From contig NZ_BQHW01000010.1 in the NCBI RefSeq assembly GCF_021602025.1, positions 1 to 64,000 of the forward strand: DNA of 64,000 bases. Reading direction: 5' to 3'. Position numbers and translations under genes: made by a program. Below the pieces are notes generated by a model. The model had not been told where the DNA came from. It worked only from the letters and a program-made list of their open reading frames with translations, and did no database searches. This document shows, in pieces, positions 40,281-50,224 of the stretch (within the stretch, counting starts at the first letter, position 1; every line of letters starts with the position of its first letter). The DNA is from Pseudomonas ceruminis (GTDB taxonomy: Bacteria; Pseudomonadota; Gammaproteobacteria; Pseudomonadales; Pseudomonadaceae).

Positions 40281-41090
40281 TCAGCGCACTTGGGCCTTGC
40301 CCCGCATCTTCACCGCCATTTCCGCCATCTCGTCGTACAGCCGCTCCGGTGTCTGGCGCTTGAGCTGCCAGGCCTGGCGCCCGGCCTCATGGGGCAGGAT
40401 CAGAAACTCGCCGGCACCGACCTGCTGATGGATGTAGTCGGCGATGTCAGCCGCGCTGATCGGCGAGCCCTCCAGCAACTTGCCGACCTGGGCCTTCATC
40501 GCCGGATTGGGGCCACGGAACGAATCGAGCAGGTTGGTCTGGAAGAACGACGGGCAGACCACATGCACCGCCACCTCCAGCTGGCGCAACTCTACCAGCA
40601 GGCTCTCCGACAGTGCCAGCACACCGGCCTTGGCAACGTTGTAGTTGCTCATGCCCGGCCCCTGCATCAGCGCCGCCATGGACGCCACGTTGATGATGCG
40701 CCCCTTGCTGCGCTCGAGCAGCGGCAGGAAGGCCTTGCAGCCTTTGACCACGCCCATCAGGTTGACCGCGATCTGCCAGTCCCAGTCCTCTAGCGACAAC
40801 TCGGCGAAAAAGCCACCCGAGGCGACCCCGGCATTATTGACGATCACATCGATGCCGCCGAACTTCTCCTGGCAGGCCTGGGCCAGGGCGGTGAGCTGGC
40901 TGTAGTCGCGTACGTCGCAGCGCTGGGTAAACCCATCGCCGCCGGCCGCACGCACCTGCTCGAGGGTTTCGCGCACGCCGGCTTCGTTGACATCGGCCAA
41001 TGCCAGGCGCCAGCCCTCACGGGCCCAGCGCAGGGCGATTTCGCGGCCGAGGCCAGATCCGGCGCCGGTGATCATGATGCGGTTGTGCAT
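40281..41090 (-). CDS. short-chain dehydrogenase/reductase
   Basis: The protein has 269 residues. Residues 5-15 contain the nucleotide-binding TGAGSGLG motif; NNAGVASGG and the catalytic SxnYxxxK (MSNYNVAKAGVLAL) are present. Start ATG 41090 is preferred over an upstream start. Substrate is not evident; SDRs with a C-terminal extension (DEMAEMAVKMRG) often act on alcohols or sterol-like ketones. Confidence 0.9.
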   Translation of the reverse strand: MHNRIMITGAGSGLGREIALRWAREGWRLALADVNEAGVRETLEQVRAAGGDGFTQRCDVRDYSQLTALAQACQEKFGGIDVIVNNAGVASGGFFAELSLEDWDWQIAVNLMGVVKGCKAFLPLLERSKGRIINVASMAALMQGPGMSNYNVAKAGVLALSESLLVELRQLEVAVHVVCPSFFQTNLLDSFRGPNPAMKAQVGKLLEGSPISAADIADYIHQQVGAGEFLILPHEAGRQAWQLKRQTPERLYDEMAEMAVKMRGKAQVR

Positions 41091-41296
41091 GGTGGCAGGC
41101 CTTGTTCTGCTGGGTTGTCTGGCGAGTCTAATCAAGGCCTTGGCGCGAGGCAGGGTTCATCAGGCTAGTGAATGGGTTGGCATGACCGAGTGGTCAGTGC
41201 GCAGCAAATGGAATCTTTGCCAAGCGGCATCGGTCCGAATAAACAAGAGGCCAGCTGTACGAGGCCCTTGACCCTCAACCACGCAAGGACTCCGTC

Positions 41297-41449
41297 ATGA
41301 CCACGATCCTCATCATCATCCTGATCCTGCTGTTGATTGGTGGCTTACCGGTCTTCCCGCACTCGCGCAGCTGGGGCTATGGCCCTTCCGGCATTGTCGG
41401 CGTGGTGCTGGTGATTCTGTTGGTGCTGTTGTTACTCGGCATGATCTAG
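41297..41449 (+). CDS. DUF3309 family small membrane protein
   Basis: The 50-residue ORF MTTILIIILILLLIGGLPVF then SRSWGYGPSGIVGVVLVILLVLLLLGMI has two membrane segments separated by the typical SWGYGPSG motif of DUF3309. RBS AAGGAC lies 8 bases before ATG 41297. It is followed by a strong terminator. Function not known. Confidence 0.9.
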   Translation: MTTILIIILILLLIGGLPVFPHSRSWGYGPSGIVGVVLVILLVLLLLGMI

Positions 41450-41461
41450 CACCCGAAACAA

Positions 41462-41499
41462 AAAAACCGCGCTACGGCAAATGCCGTAGCGCGGTTTTT
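41462..41499. terminator. bidirectional intrinsic terminator
   Basis: AAAAACCGCGCTACGGCA (41462-41479) / TGCCGTAGCGCGGTTTTT (41482-41499) with a two-base loop and T-rich ends on both strands. It serves the DUF3309 gene and, from the other side, actP. Confidence 0.92.
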
Positions 41500-41512
41500 C
41501 ATTGCGCGTGAG

Positions 41513-43177
41513 TCAGTGGGAGACGGCGCCGGAAGCCCCCAGGCCCGTCTGCGAACGCACGAACTGTGGGAAGAACAGCGCACGTTCGTTTTCAGCGGCC
41601 TTGGACTTGTCAGTCACCGAGAAGAACCAGATACCGACGAAGGCAATCAGCATCGAGAACAGCGCTGGGTATTCGTACGGGTAGATCGGCTTCTCGTGAC
41701 CGAGGATCTGCACCCAGATAGTCGGGCCAAGGATCATCAGGCCCACGGCACTGACCAAGCCCAACCAGCCGCCGATCATGGCGCCGCGGGTGGTGAGTTT
41801 CTTCCAGTACATCGAAAGCAGCAGCACCGGGAAGTTGCAGCTGGCCGCGATGGAGAATGCCAGGCCGACCATGAAGGCGATGTTCTGCTTCTCGAACAGA
41901 ATACCCAGGCCGATCGCCAGCACGCCCAGGGCGATGGTGGTGATCTTCGATACGCGGATTTCATCCTTGTCGTTGGCCTTGCCTTTGCGCCAAACACTGG
42001 CGTACAGGTCATGGGACACTGCCGAGGCGCCGGCCAAGGTCAAGCCGGCCACCACTGCCAGGATGGTGGCGAACGCCACCGCCGAGATGAAGCCGAGGAA
42101 CACGCTGCCACCCACGGCGTTGGCCAGGTGCACCGCCGCCATGTTGTTGCCACCGAGCAGGGCACCAGCGGCGTCCTTGAAGTCCGGGTTGGTGCTGACC
42201 AGCAGGATCGCGCCAAAGCCGATAATGAAGGTCAGGATGTAGAAGTAACCGATGAAGCCAGTCGCGTACAGCACGCTCTTGCGCGCTTCCTTGGCGTCGC
42301 TGACGGTGAAGAAGCGCATCAGGATGTGCGGCAGGCCAGCGGTACCGAACATCAGCGCCAGGCCCAGCGAGAAGGCTGAGATCGGGTCCTTGACCAGGCC
42401 GCCCGGGCTCATGATTGCCTCACCTTTGCTGTGCACCTTGATCGCTTCGGAGAACAGGGTGTTGAAGTCAAAGCCTACGTGCTTCATCACCATCAGCGCC
42501 ATGAAGCTGGCACCGGACAGCAGCAGCACCGCCTTGATGATCTGTACCCAGGTGGTGGCCAGCATGCCGCCAAACAGCACGTACAGGCACATCAGGATCC
42601 CCACGAGGATCACCGCAACGTGGTAGTCGAGGCCGAACAGCAGCTCGATGAGCTTGCCGGCACCCACCATCTGCGCGATCAGGTAGAAGGCCACCACCAC
42701 CAGCGAACCGGAGGCCGACAGGGTACGGATTTCCTTCTGCCCGAGGCGGTAGGAAGCCACATCGGCGAAGGTGTACTTACCCAGGTTGCGCAGGCGTTCG
42801 GCGATCAGGAAGAGGATGATCGGCCAGCCGACCAGGAAGCCGATCGAGTAGATCAGGCCATCGTAGCCAGAGGTGAACACCAGCGCGGAAATACCCAGGA
42901 AGGAGGCTGCCGACATGTAGTCGCCGGCAATCGCCAGGCCGTTCTGGAAGCCCGTGATGCGGCCACCGGCGGCGTAGTAGTCCGACGCCGACTTGTTGCG
43001 TTTGGAGGCCCAGTAGGTGATGCCGAGGGTGAAGGCAACGAAGGCCACGAACATGGCGATCGCCGAAACGTTCAGCGGCTGTTTGTGCACCTCACCGGTC
43101 AGGGCATCAGCGGCCCACACGGCAGGTGCAAAAACGCCGCAGGCCAGTACGGCCAGAGCTTTGGCGTGGCGAATCAT
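41513..43177 (-). CDS. actP: cation/acetate symporter ActP
   Basis: The protein has 554 residues with a signal-like N-terminus ([16 protein letters not shown]) and 13-14 hydrophobic helices. The family signature of sodium:solute symporters, such as [29 protein letters not shown], is present. It takes up acetate and related short-chain carboxylates. It overlaps yjcH by 4 bases; in enterobacteria acs-yjcH-actP form an operon. Confidence 0.94.
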   Translation of the reverse strand: MIRHAKALAVLACGVFAPAVWAADALTGEVHKQPLNVSAIAMFVAFVAFTLGITYWASKRNKSASDYYAAGGRITGFQNGLAIAGDYMSAASFLGISALVFTSGYDGLIYSIGFLVGWPIILFLIAERLRNLGKYTFADVASYRLGQKEIRTLSASGSLVVVAFYLIAQMVGAGKLIELLFGLDYHVAVILVGILMCLYVLFGGMLATTWVQIIKAVLLLSGASFMALMVMKHVGFDFNTLFSEAIKVHSKGEAIMSPGGLVKDPISAFSLGLALMFGTAGLPHILMRFFTVSDAKEARKSVLYATGFIGYFYILTFIIGFGAILLVSTNPDFKDAAGALLGGNNMAAVHLANAVGGSVFLGFISAVAFATILAVVAGLTLAGASAVSHDLYASVWRKGKANDKDEIRVSKITTIALGVLAIGLGILFEKQNIAFMVGLAFSIAASCNFPVLLLSMYWKKLTTRGAMIGGWLGLVSAVGLMILGPTIWVQILGHEKPIYPYEYPALFSMLIAFVGIWFFSVTDKSKAAENERALFFPQFVRSQTGLGASGAVSH

Positions 43178-43485
43178 TGTTGCGCCTCCTTGAGGATGGC
43201 CTTGTTCAGCTCATCGAACTCGCCGTTGGCGCGGCGTACGTAGATGGCGGTCAGGACGAATGCCGAAACGATCAGGCCGACGCCCAGGGGAATGCCCCAG
43301 GTAATCGACGACTCAGGGCTGAGCTTGGCGCCCAGAATCTGAGGACCGTAGGCGATCAGGAGGATGAAAGCGCAGTACAGGCCGAGCATGATCGCCGAGA
43401 GAATCCAGGCGAACCGTTCGCGTTTGGTAACCAGCTCCTTGAAGCGCGGGCTGTTTTGTATCGAGAGGTAAATGCTGTCGTTCAT
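43174..43485 (-). CDS. yjcH: DUF485 membrane protein YjcH
   Basis: The protein has 103 residues with two membrane helices ([23 protein letters not shown] and [21 protein letters not shown]). This is the DUF485 pattern. It is encoded directly before actP with a 4-base overlap and is probably an accessory subunit of the transporter (inference). Confidence 0.93.
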   Translation of the reverse strand: MNDSIYLSIQNSPRFKELVTKRERFAWILSAIMLGLYCAFILLIAYGPQILGAKLSPESSITWGIPLGVGLIVSAFVLTAIYVRRANGEFDELNKAILKEAQQ

Positions 43486-43612
43486 TGTTTTTGTCCTAGC
43501 AGCACAGATAGGGGTAAACCCACCTTCACTTTATGCTGCCTTTGAACGCCAACCAGACGACCTTAGTCTTAGATGCAATAGTGTTTTGCAGGATTGGTAA
43601 CAACCCGATAGC

Positions 43613-43654
43613 CGTGTGCCCCCGTTGCCGGCAGGTCGGCGATTGGGGCACACG
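43613..43654. repeat. 10-bp inverted repeat downstream of the betaine-binding gene
   Basis: CGTGTGCCCC (43613-43622) / GGGGCACACG (43645-43654) form a stem around GCCG/CGGC. It lies between the yjcH start and the end of the betaine-binding gene. No T tract is present; it may be an mRNA 3'-end stabiliser. Confidence 0.65.
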
Positions 43655-43668
43655 GGTGCTCAAATCAA

Positions 43669-44529
43669 TTACTTACCGGTCCACTCCTTGACCCGATCCG
43701 GATGCTTGGCTACCCAGTCCTTCGCTGCGGCCTCAGGCTTGGCGCCCTCCTGGATCGCCAACATGACCTCGCCGATCTCATCCTTGGACTGCCAGCTGAA
43801 CTTCTTGAGGAATTCGGCCACTTCCGGCGCCTTGGTCGCCAGTTCCTTGCTACCGATACTGTTGACGGTTTCAGCTGCGCCGTAGACCCCTTTCGGGTCT
43901 TCAAGGAACTTCAGCTTCCACTTGGCGAACATCCAATGCGGCACCCAACCGGTCACGGCAATCGATTGCTGCTTGGCATAAGCACGGCCAAGTTCGGCCG
44001 TCATCGCCGCACCGGAACTGGCCTGCAGCTTGTAGCCATTCAGGTCATAGTCCTTGATCGCCTGGTCAGTCTTGATCATCACCCCTGAGCCTGCGTCGAT
44101 ACCGACGATCTTCTGCTTGAAGCTGGTATCGGTCTTGAGGTCGGCGATGCTCGCCGCCTTGACGTACTCAGGGACGATCAGGCCAATTTTGGCATCCTTG
44201 AAGTTGGCGCCATAATCGACCACGTTGTCCTTGTTCTTGGCCCAGTACTCGCCATGAGTCACCGGTAGCCAGGCCGACAGCATGGCGTCGAGCTTACCCG
44301 TGGCGACCCCCTGCCACATGATGCCCGTGGCCACGGCCTGCAGCTTGACGTCATAGCCGAGCTTCTGCTTGATCACTTCGGCGGCCACGTTGGTGGTCGC
44401 CACGCTGTCGGCCCACCCATCCACGTAACCAATGCTTACTTCTTTGGCCATTGCCTGCGCAGCGCTCATGGCCAATACCAGGGCGCTGCCCACACCCAGG
44501 AAACGTCGCATTCTTTTCAAAGTCGCCAT
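43669..44529 (-). CDS. glycine betaine/choline-type ABC transporter substrate-binding protein
   Basis: The protein has 286 residues with a signal peptide (MRRFLGVGSALVLAMSAAQAMAKE). The mature part (VSIGYVDGWADSVATTNVAAEVIKQKLGYDVKLQAV, GVATGKLDAMLSAWLPVTHGEYW) matches the OpuAC family. No permease or ATPase gene is adjacent, so it may be an orphan binding protein serving a transporter elsewhere. Start ATG 44529 has GAGGGG upstream. Confidence 0.9.
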   Translation of the reverse strand: MATLKRMRRFLGVGSALVLAMSAAQAMAKEVSIGYVDGWADSVATTNVAAEVIKQKLGYDVKLQAVATGIMWQGVATGKLDAMLSAWLPVTHGEYWAKNKDNVVDYGANFKDAKIGLIVPEYVKAASIADLKTDTSFKQKIVGIDAGSGVMIKTDQAIKDYDLNGYKLQASSGAAMTAELGRAYAKQQSIAVTGWVPHWMFAKWKLKFLEDPKGVYGAAETVNSIGSKELATKAPEVAEFLKKFSWQSKDEIGEVMLAIQEGAKPEAAAKDWVAKHPDRVKEWTGK

Positions 44530-44726
44530 CAAAGCATCCCCTCGTCAGGTCTCGGAGATTGCATCATCTTCCTGCAACAAAGCATGACCTGCTCCAGCTG
44601 CGACCTTTACCCGAACCCTTTGCGACAGCACTATGCCATTAGCGCCATCGGCGTACGCTGCCCAGCGCGATCCTTGCATGCCAAAGGATTGGCGCCGGGC
44701 TACTATCTAACGTTTTGCGCCTGACG

Positions 44727-46289
44727 ATGGACCGCCTGATGCCCACCTCTGCCCGCCTGCTCCCTGTCTACCTGTTCGCCTGCCTGCTGGCCCTGCTTGG
44801 CCTGGGCGCGCTGTGGTACGACCTGGGCAAGCCCATACAGCTGCCGGACGCGGCCAGCCCCACGCACAAATTGCAGTGCGCCTCCTATACCCCGTTCGAC
44901 AAGGATCAGTCGCCGTTCGACCAGCCTTTTCGCCTGCGCCCGGCACGCATGGATGCCGACCTGGCGCTGTTGGCCGAGCGATTTCAGTGCATCCGCACGT
45001 ATTCCATGACCGGTCTGGAAGCAATTCCTGCGCTGGCGCGCAAGCATGGGCTCAAGGTGATGCTCGGCGCCTGGGTCAATGCCAACCCGGTCGATACAGA
45101 CAAAGAAGTGCAATTGCTGATCGCCGCCGCCAATGCCAACCCCGACGTGGTCAGCGCGGTGATCGTCGGCAACGAGGCGCTGCTGCGCAAGGAAGTCACC
45201 GGCGAGCGACTGGCTGCGCTGATTGGCGAAGTGAAACGCCAAGTCAAGGTGCCGGTGACCTATGCCGATGTGTGGGAGTTCTGGCTGCAACATCCGCAGG
45301 TGGCACCTGCGGTGGACTTCCTGACCATTCACCTGCTGCCCTACTGGGAAGACGACCCCCGCGGCATTGACGATGCCCTGGCGCATGTCGCTGATGTGCG
45401 TCGGGTGTTCGGCACGCGCTTCGCGCCCAAGGACATCCTCATCGGCGAGACCGGTTGGCCCAGCGAAGGCCGCCAGCGCGAAACCGCCGTGCCCAGCCGG
45501 GCCAACGAGGCGCGTTTCATCCGCGGCTTCGTCGCCCTGGCCGAGGCCAACGGCTGGCACTACAACCTGATCGAAGCGTTCGACCAACCCTGGAAGCGTG
45601 CCAGCGAAGGAGCGGTAGGCGGCTACTGGGGCCTGTATGACGCCGACCGGCAAGACAAAGGCGTACTGGAGGGGCCGGTAAGCAACTTGCAGCACTGGCC
45701 GCAATGGTTACTGGCAAGTGCCGTGCTGATGGCAGCCATGCTGATGCTCGCCGGGTGCCCGGCAACAACGCTTGGCGCCTTGCTGTTGCCGCTGTTGGCG
45801 GCGTTTGGCGCGGCCTGCCTGGGGCTGTGGGGCGAGTTGATGCGTACCCATGCGCGGTTCGCCGGCGAATGGGTGTGGGCGGTGCTGCTGGCAGGGCTGA
45901 ACCTGCTGGTGCTGGCCCATGCCGTGCTCGCGCTGGCGCGGCGGGCAGGCTGGCGTGAACGCTTGTTTGCCTGGCTGGAGGTGCGCGCTGGGTGGTGGCT
46001 GCTGGCGGCCGGTTTTGCGGCGGCGGTGAGCATGCTGGCGATGGTGTTCGACCCGCGTTATCGCAGCTTTCCTACGCCGGCATTGGCGTTGCCCGCGCTG
46101 GTTTACCTGCTGCGACCGGTAGCGGCGGCGCGGGCGGAGGTGGCGCTGCTGGCCTTTATCGTCGGCGCTGGGGTGTTGCCGCAACTGTACCGGGAAGGGC
46201 TGCAGAATCAGCAGGCCTGGGGCTGGGCGGTGGTCAGTGTGGTGATGACGGCGGCGTTGTGGCGCAGCTTGCGCAGGCGCAAGGTTTAG
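44727..46289 (+). CDS. GH17-type membrane glycosyl transferase/glucanase
   Basis: The product has about 520 residues; ATG 44727 or 44739 are the candidate starts, none with a good RBS. One N-terminal helix precedes a GH17 domain (residues 40-300) with the acid/base Glu in VIVGNEALL and the nucleophile Glu in LIGETGWPSEG. Six or more membrane helices follow. GH17 proteins with membrane tails in Pseudomonas have been linked to beta-1,3-glucan synthesis or branching of cyclic glucans (family knowledge). Confidence 0.85.
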   Translation: MDRLMPTSARLLPVYLFACLLALLGLGALWYDLGKPIQLPDAASPTHKLQCASYTPFDKDQSPFDQPFRLRPARMDADLALLAERFQCIRTYSMTGLEAIPALARKHGLKVMLGAWVNANPVDTDKEVQLLIAAANANPDVVSAVIVGNEALLRKEVTGERLAALIGEVKRQVKVPVTYADVWEFWLQHPQVAPAVDFLTIHLLPYWEDDPRGIDDALAHVADVRRVFGTRFAPKDILIGETGWPSEGRQRETAVPSRANEARFIRGFVALAEANGWHYNLIEAFDQPWKRASEGAVGGYWGLYDADRQDKGVLEGPVSNLQHWPQWLLASAVLMAAMLMLAGCPATTLGALLLPLLAAFGAACLGLWGELMRTHARFAGEWVWAVLLAGLNLLVLAHAVLALARRAGWRERLFAWLEVRAGWWLLAAGFAAAVSMLAMVFDPRYRSFPTPALALPALVYLLRPVAAARAEVALLAFIVGAGVLPQLYREGLQNQQAWGWAVVSVVMTAALWRSLRRRKV

Positions 46290-46657
46290 CGACCGCAGCG
46301 CCCTTGCCGCACCAACCGCAACCCCGCCAGCACCACGGCAAACACCGCAATGCTGGCGGTATACAGCACCAGCGCCGGTACGCCGAACACGAGCGCCAAT
46401 ACCGCCAGCCACCAGCCGCCTCGCCCCGGCACCACCTGCCCCAGCAGCGCCAGGCCCAACCCGGCCCAGGCCATCACCTGAAAATGAATGCCCAAGCCCA
46501 ACAGCGCGCGCGCCTGGCATTGCCAGTACTCACCGGGTGTCGTGCACAAGCCAACCCACTGCGCATCCTCCATCAAGCCGTAGCGCACGCCATAGCTGGC
46601 AGCCAGCCACAGCGCGAGCCACAGCAGCAACAGTGCAACCGGCCAGGTACGTGACAT
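46286..46657 (-). CDS. small membrane protein, unknown
   Basis: The product has 123 residues with about three hydrophobic segments (MSRTWPVALLLLWLALWLAASYGV, FQVMAWAGLGLALLGQVV, WWLAVLALVFGVPALVLYTASIAVFAVVLA). It has two cysteines in LCTTPGEYWQCQAR. It converges with the GH17 gene (4-base overlap) and may be functionally linked. No family recognised. Confidence 0.7.
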   Translation of the reverse strand: MSRTWPVALLLLWLALWLAASYGVRYGLMEDAQWVGLCTTPGEYWQCQARALLGLGIHFQVMAWAGLGLALLGQVVPGRGGWWLAVLALVFGVPALVLYTASIAVFAVVLAGLRLVRQGRCGR

Positions 46658-46851
46658 CCCGTTCTCCAAAAGCGGTAATGGAAGCCCTGCATGATCACCC
46701 AAGGCCAGTTGTAAGGCAAAATGACCGTCGTGCAGCTATGTTGCAGATACCAAGCACACCAAAGGCCGCTGCACCTGGCAACTTTGCCCAGGTAGTCGCG
46801 GTCCTAGCCTGCACAGCGCACTACCTTGCCTGCGTTCTTTTGGGGGATTAC

Positions 46852-48150
46852 ATGCTTCGATCTTGGCGCCTAGCCGCCCTTCTTGGCGGCCTGCTCATGG
46901 CTGCGGCCGCTTCGGCGCGAGACATCGACGCCGCAACCTATGGCTACCCCTTGACCAACCCGTTCGAGGCGACCATCGCCACCACGCCGCCGGATCAGCG
47001 CCCCACGCTGCCCAGCGACGATGAAATCGACCAGGCCGACTACAGCCTCAACCTACGGCCAGAACGTGAGTTCACCTTGCCCGACAACTTCTGGGCAGTG
47101 AAAAAACTCAAGTATCGCCTGGCCCGCCAGGACCACGAGGCGCCGCTGATCTTCATCATCGCCGGCACCGGTGCGCCCTATTCGAGCAGCATCAACGAAT
47201 ACCTGAAAAAACTGTACTACCAGGCCGGTTTCCATGTGGTGCAACTGTCTTCACCCACCAGTTACGACTTCATGAGCGCCGCCTCGCGCTTCGCCACCCC
47301 CGGTGTCAGCCAGGAAGATGCCGAAGACCTCTACAGGGTCATGCAAGCGGTGCGGGCCCAGCACCCACGCCTGCCGACCAGCGAGTACTACCTCACCGGC
47401 TACAGCCTCGGCGCGCTGGACGCCGCATTCGTCAGCCGCCTGGACGAAACCCGGCGCAGCTTCAATTTCAAGCGTGTGCTGCTGCTCAACCCGCCGGTCA
47501 ACCTGTACACCTCGATCAACAACCTGGACAAACTGGTGCAAACCCAGGTCAAGGGTATCGACCGCAGCACCACGTTCTACGAACTGATGCTCGAAAAGCT
47601 GACCCGGTACTTCCAGGACAAAGGCTACATCGACCTCAACGACGCGCTGCTGTATGACTTCCAGCAATCGCGCCAGCACCTGTCGAATGAACAGATGGCC
47701 ATGCTCATCGGTACCTCGTTCCGCTTCTCGGCCGCCGACATTGCCTTCACTTCCGATTTGATCAACCGCCGCGGCCTGATCATTCCACCGAAATTCCCGA
47801 TCACCGAGGGCAGCAGCCTTACGCCGTTCTTCAAGCGGGCATTGCAGTGCGATTTCGACTGCTACATGACCGAACAGGTGATCCCGATGTGGCGCGCCCG
47901 TACCGACGGCAACAGCATCCTGCAACTGGTCAACCAGGTCAGCCTGTACGCCCTGGAAGATTACCTGCACAACAGCCCGAAGATTGCCGTGATGCACAAT
48001 GCCGATGACGTCATCCTGGGCCCCGGCGATATCGGCTTTCTGCGCAAGGTGTTCGGCGACCGCCTGACCCTTTACCCCCACGGCGGCCACTGCGGCAACC
48101 TTAATTACCGCGTCAACAGCGACGCCATGCTGGAGTTTTTCCGTGGCTAA
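46852..48150 (+). CDS. alpha/beta-hydrolase-like secreted protein
   Basis: The protein has 432 residues; ATG 46852 is preceded by GGGGGA. A signal peptide (MLRSWRLAALLGGLLMAAAASARD) directs export. The sequence LIFIIAGTGAPYSS and YYLTGYSLGALDAAF, with the nucleophile-elbow serine in GYSLG, indicate a hydrolase fold; a late histidine (LTLYPHGGHCGN) and an acidic residue in DDVI are possible partners. It is coupled to mlaA by 8 overlapping bases, so it is probably an envelope enzyme linked to phospholipid transport (inference). Confidence 0.75.
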   Translation: MLRSWRLAALLGGLLMAAAASARDIDAATYGYPLTNPFEATIATTPPDQRPTLPSDDEIDQADYSLNLRPEREFTLPDNFWAVKKLKYRLARQDHEAPLIFIIAGTGAPYSSSINEYLKKLYYQAGFHVVQLSSPTSYDFMSAASRFATPGVSQEDAEDLYRVMQAVRAQHPRLPTSEYYLTGYSLGALDAAFVSRLDETRRSFNFKRVLLLNPPVNLYTSINNLDKLVQTQVKGIDRSTTFYELMLEKLTRYFQDKGYIDLNDALLYDFQQSRQHLSNEQMAMLIGTSFRFSAADIAFTSDLINRRGLIIPPKFPITEGSSLTPFFKRALQCDFDCYMTEQVIPMWRARTDGNSILQLVNQVSLYALEDYLHNSPKIAVMHNADDVILGPGDIGFLRKVFGDRLTLYPHGGHCGNLNYRVNSDAMLEFFRG

Positions 48151-48967
48151 CAAATTCCTCCTTGCCACCGCCCTGCTGGTTGCCGGCAATGCCCTGGCCG
48201 CGGAAACCGCGCCACGTGCCAGCGTAATCGAGGCCGACCCCCAGGTGACCGCCCAGCCACTGGCGCCTGAAGCCGACGGCTTCATCGACCCGCTGCGCGA
48301 ACTGAAATTCAACCCCGGCCTCGACCAGCGCGAATTCGAGCGCTCGACCCTGGCGGCATTGAACGTGTACGACCCGCTGGAATCGATGAACCGGCGCATC
48401 TACCACTTCAACTATCGCCTGGACCAATGGGTGCTGCTGCCGCTGGTCGATGGCTATCAGTACGTCACGCCGCGTTTCGTGCGCAGTGGGGTGAGCAACT
48501 TCTTCAACAACCTCGGCGACGTGCCGAACCTGCTCAACAGCGTGCTGCAATTCAAGGCCAAGCGCTCGGCAGAGATCACCGCAAGGCTGATGTTCAACAC
48601 CCTGATTGGGGTGGGTGGGCTGTGGGATCCGGCGACCAAGATGGGCTTGCCGCGCCAGAGCGAGGACTTCGGCCAGACCCTGGGCTTCTATGGCGTACCT
48701 GAAGGGCCATATATCGTGCTGCCGGTGCTGGGGCCGTCGAACCTGCGCGACACCACGGGCGTGGTGGTGGACTATGCCGGCGAACAGGCGATCAACTTCC
48801 TGGACGTGGCCCAGGCCAGTACCGATCACCCGGAGATCTTCCTGCTGCGGGCGGTGGACAAGCGCTACACCACCAAATTCCGCTATGGCCAGCTCAACTC
48901 GCCATTCGAGTATGAGAAGGTGCGGTATGTGTACACCCAGGCGCGCAAACTGCAGATCGCTGAGTGA
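48143..48967 (+). CDS. mlaA: MlaA/VacJ-family outer-membrane lipid-transport protein
   Basis: The protein has 274 residues with start GTG 48143, overlapping the upstream stop. Residues 70-245 show the family pattern DPLESMNRRIYHFNYRLDQ, VRSGVSNFFNNLGDVPNLLN, LGFYGVPEGPYIVLPVLGPSNLRDT. The N-terminus is a signal peptide (LLATALLVAGNALAAET) without a lipobox cysteine. In E. coli MlaA is a lipoprotein that removes phospholipid from the outer leaflet; here processing would be by signal peptidase I unless an upstream start encodes a cysteine. Confidence 0.9.
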   Translation: MANKFLLATALLVAGNALAAETAPRASVIEADPQVTAQPLAPEADGFIDPLRELKFNPGLDQREFERSTLAALNVYDPLESMNRRIYHFNYRLDQWVLLPLVDGYQYVTPRFVRSGVSNFFNNLGDVPNLLNSVLQFKAKRSAEITARLMFNTLIGVGGLWDPATKMGLPRQSEDFGQTLGFYGVPEGPYIVLPVLGPSNLRDTTGVVVDYAGEQAINFLDVAQASTDHPEIFLLRAVDKRYTTKFRYGQLNSPFEYEKVRYVYTQARKLQIAE

Positions 48968-48975
48968 TGGCTATC

Positions 48976-48999
48976 GGCCCTATCGCTGTCGATAGGGCC
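48976..48999. terminator. hairpin after mlaA, probable bidirectional terminator
   Basis: GGCCCTATCG (48976-48985) / CGATAGGGCC (48990-48999) with a CTGT loop, followed by TGTT. It separates mlaA from the convergent patatin gene. Confidence 0.72.
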
Positions 49000-49012
49000 T
49001 GTTAAACCAGCT

Positions 49013-50161
49013 TCAAATCCCCAGAAACTGCTCAAGTTCGCGTCGCTTGGCCAACGCATCCCGCCGCCCCAGCTCGATCAGTTCGCTGCAATAACTGGCC
49101 TCGAACAGCAGGTAACTCAACACCCCTGCGCCACTGGTGCGGGTCGCGCCCGGCCCACGCAGGAAAACCCGCAACGCCGCTGGCAGTTCCCGCCTGTGCC
49201 GTGCGGCAATCTCGTCCAGCGGCTGGCTGGGCGCCACCACCAACACATCGATTGGCGCCAGGCCAAGGCGCCGCGCATCCAGGTGCGCGGGCAGCAGGCG
49301 GCTGAGGTGGTTGAGCCGCTGCAGCAGTTCGATGTCGTCCTCCAGGCTGTCGATGAAGGTGCTGTTGAGCATATGCCCGCCAATCTGCGCCAGGCTTGGC
49401 TGCCGGCCACTGAACACACGCTGAGGCGGCAGCGGCGGCGCTGGCCGCTGCGGATTACCGCTGACCCCGACCACCAGGACGCGGCTGGCGCCCAGGTGCA
49501 GCGCCGGGCTGATCGGCGCCGACTGGCGCACTGCGCCGTCACCGTAGTACTCCTCACCCAGCCGCACTGGGGCGAACAACAGCGGAATGGCGGAACTGGC
49601 CAGCAGATGATCGATGGTCAATGGCGTGGGCATGCCGATACGGCGATGGCGTAGCCAGGCGTCGATGCTGCCGCGGGCCTGGTAGAAGGTCACCGCCTGA
49701 CCGGATTCGTAGGCGAAGGCGGTCACCGCCACCGCGCGCAGTTGCTCGCTGGCCAGGGCCTGGTCAATCCCGCCCAGGTCAAGGTGCGTTTGCAGCAAGC
49801 TGCGCAATGGGCTGCTGTCGAGCAATGCCACCGGCCCCTGGCCCCCCAGGCCCAACAGGCTGTGGCCAACGAAGTGGCTGGCCTGGCGGATAACCCCGGG
49901 CCAGTCGCTGCGGATTACCAGGTGGCTGCGAAAGTTCTGCCAGAACGTGGTAAGGCGTTGCACCGCGTCGCTGAAACGAGCGGCCCCGCTGGCCAGGGTC
50001 ACGGCGTTGATGGCGCCGGCCGAGGTGCCGACGATCACCGGGAACGGGTTGGCCGCACCGGGTGGCAGCAGTTCGGCAATGCCGGCCAGGACACCGACCT
50101 GATAGGCGGCGCGGGCACCACCGCCAGAGAGGATCAGGCCGGTGATTGGGGGTGGGGCCAT
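49013..50161 (-). CDS. patatin-like phospholipase
   Basis: The protein has 382 residues. Patatin motifs are complete: the oxyanion hole GGGARAAYQ (12-20), the serine-containing GTSAG (45-49) and the Asp in YYGDGAVRQ. Such enzymes cleave acyl chains from phospholipids; many act at the inner membrane. Start ATG 50161 and a GGAGCAATAC leader are consistent. Confidence 0.92.
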   Translation of the reverse strand: MAPPPITGLILSGGGARAAYQVGVLAGIAELLPPGAANPFPVIVGTSAGAINAVTLASGAARFSDAVQRLTTFWQNFRSHLVIRSDWPGVIRQASHFVGHSLLGLGGQGPVALLDSSPLRSLLQTHLDLGGIDQALASEQLRAVAVTAFAYESGQAVTFYQARGSIDAWLRHRRIGMPTPLTIDHLLASSAIPLLFAPVRLGEEYYGDGAVRQSAPISPALHLGASRVLVVGVSGNPQRPAPPLPPQRVFSGRQPSLAQIGGHMLNSTFIDSLEDDIELLQRLNHLSRLLPAHLDARRLGLAPIDVLVVAPSQPLDEIAARHRRELPAALRVFLRGPGATRTSGAGVLSYLLFEASYCSELIELGRRDALAKRRELEQFLGI

Positions 50162-50224
50162 GTATTGCTCCCTGGAGCTGTGACGGTCAGGCCGGCGATC
50201 GGCGCGGGCCTGCCAAGAGACAAA

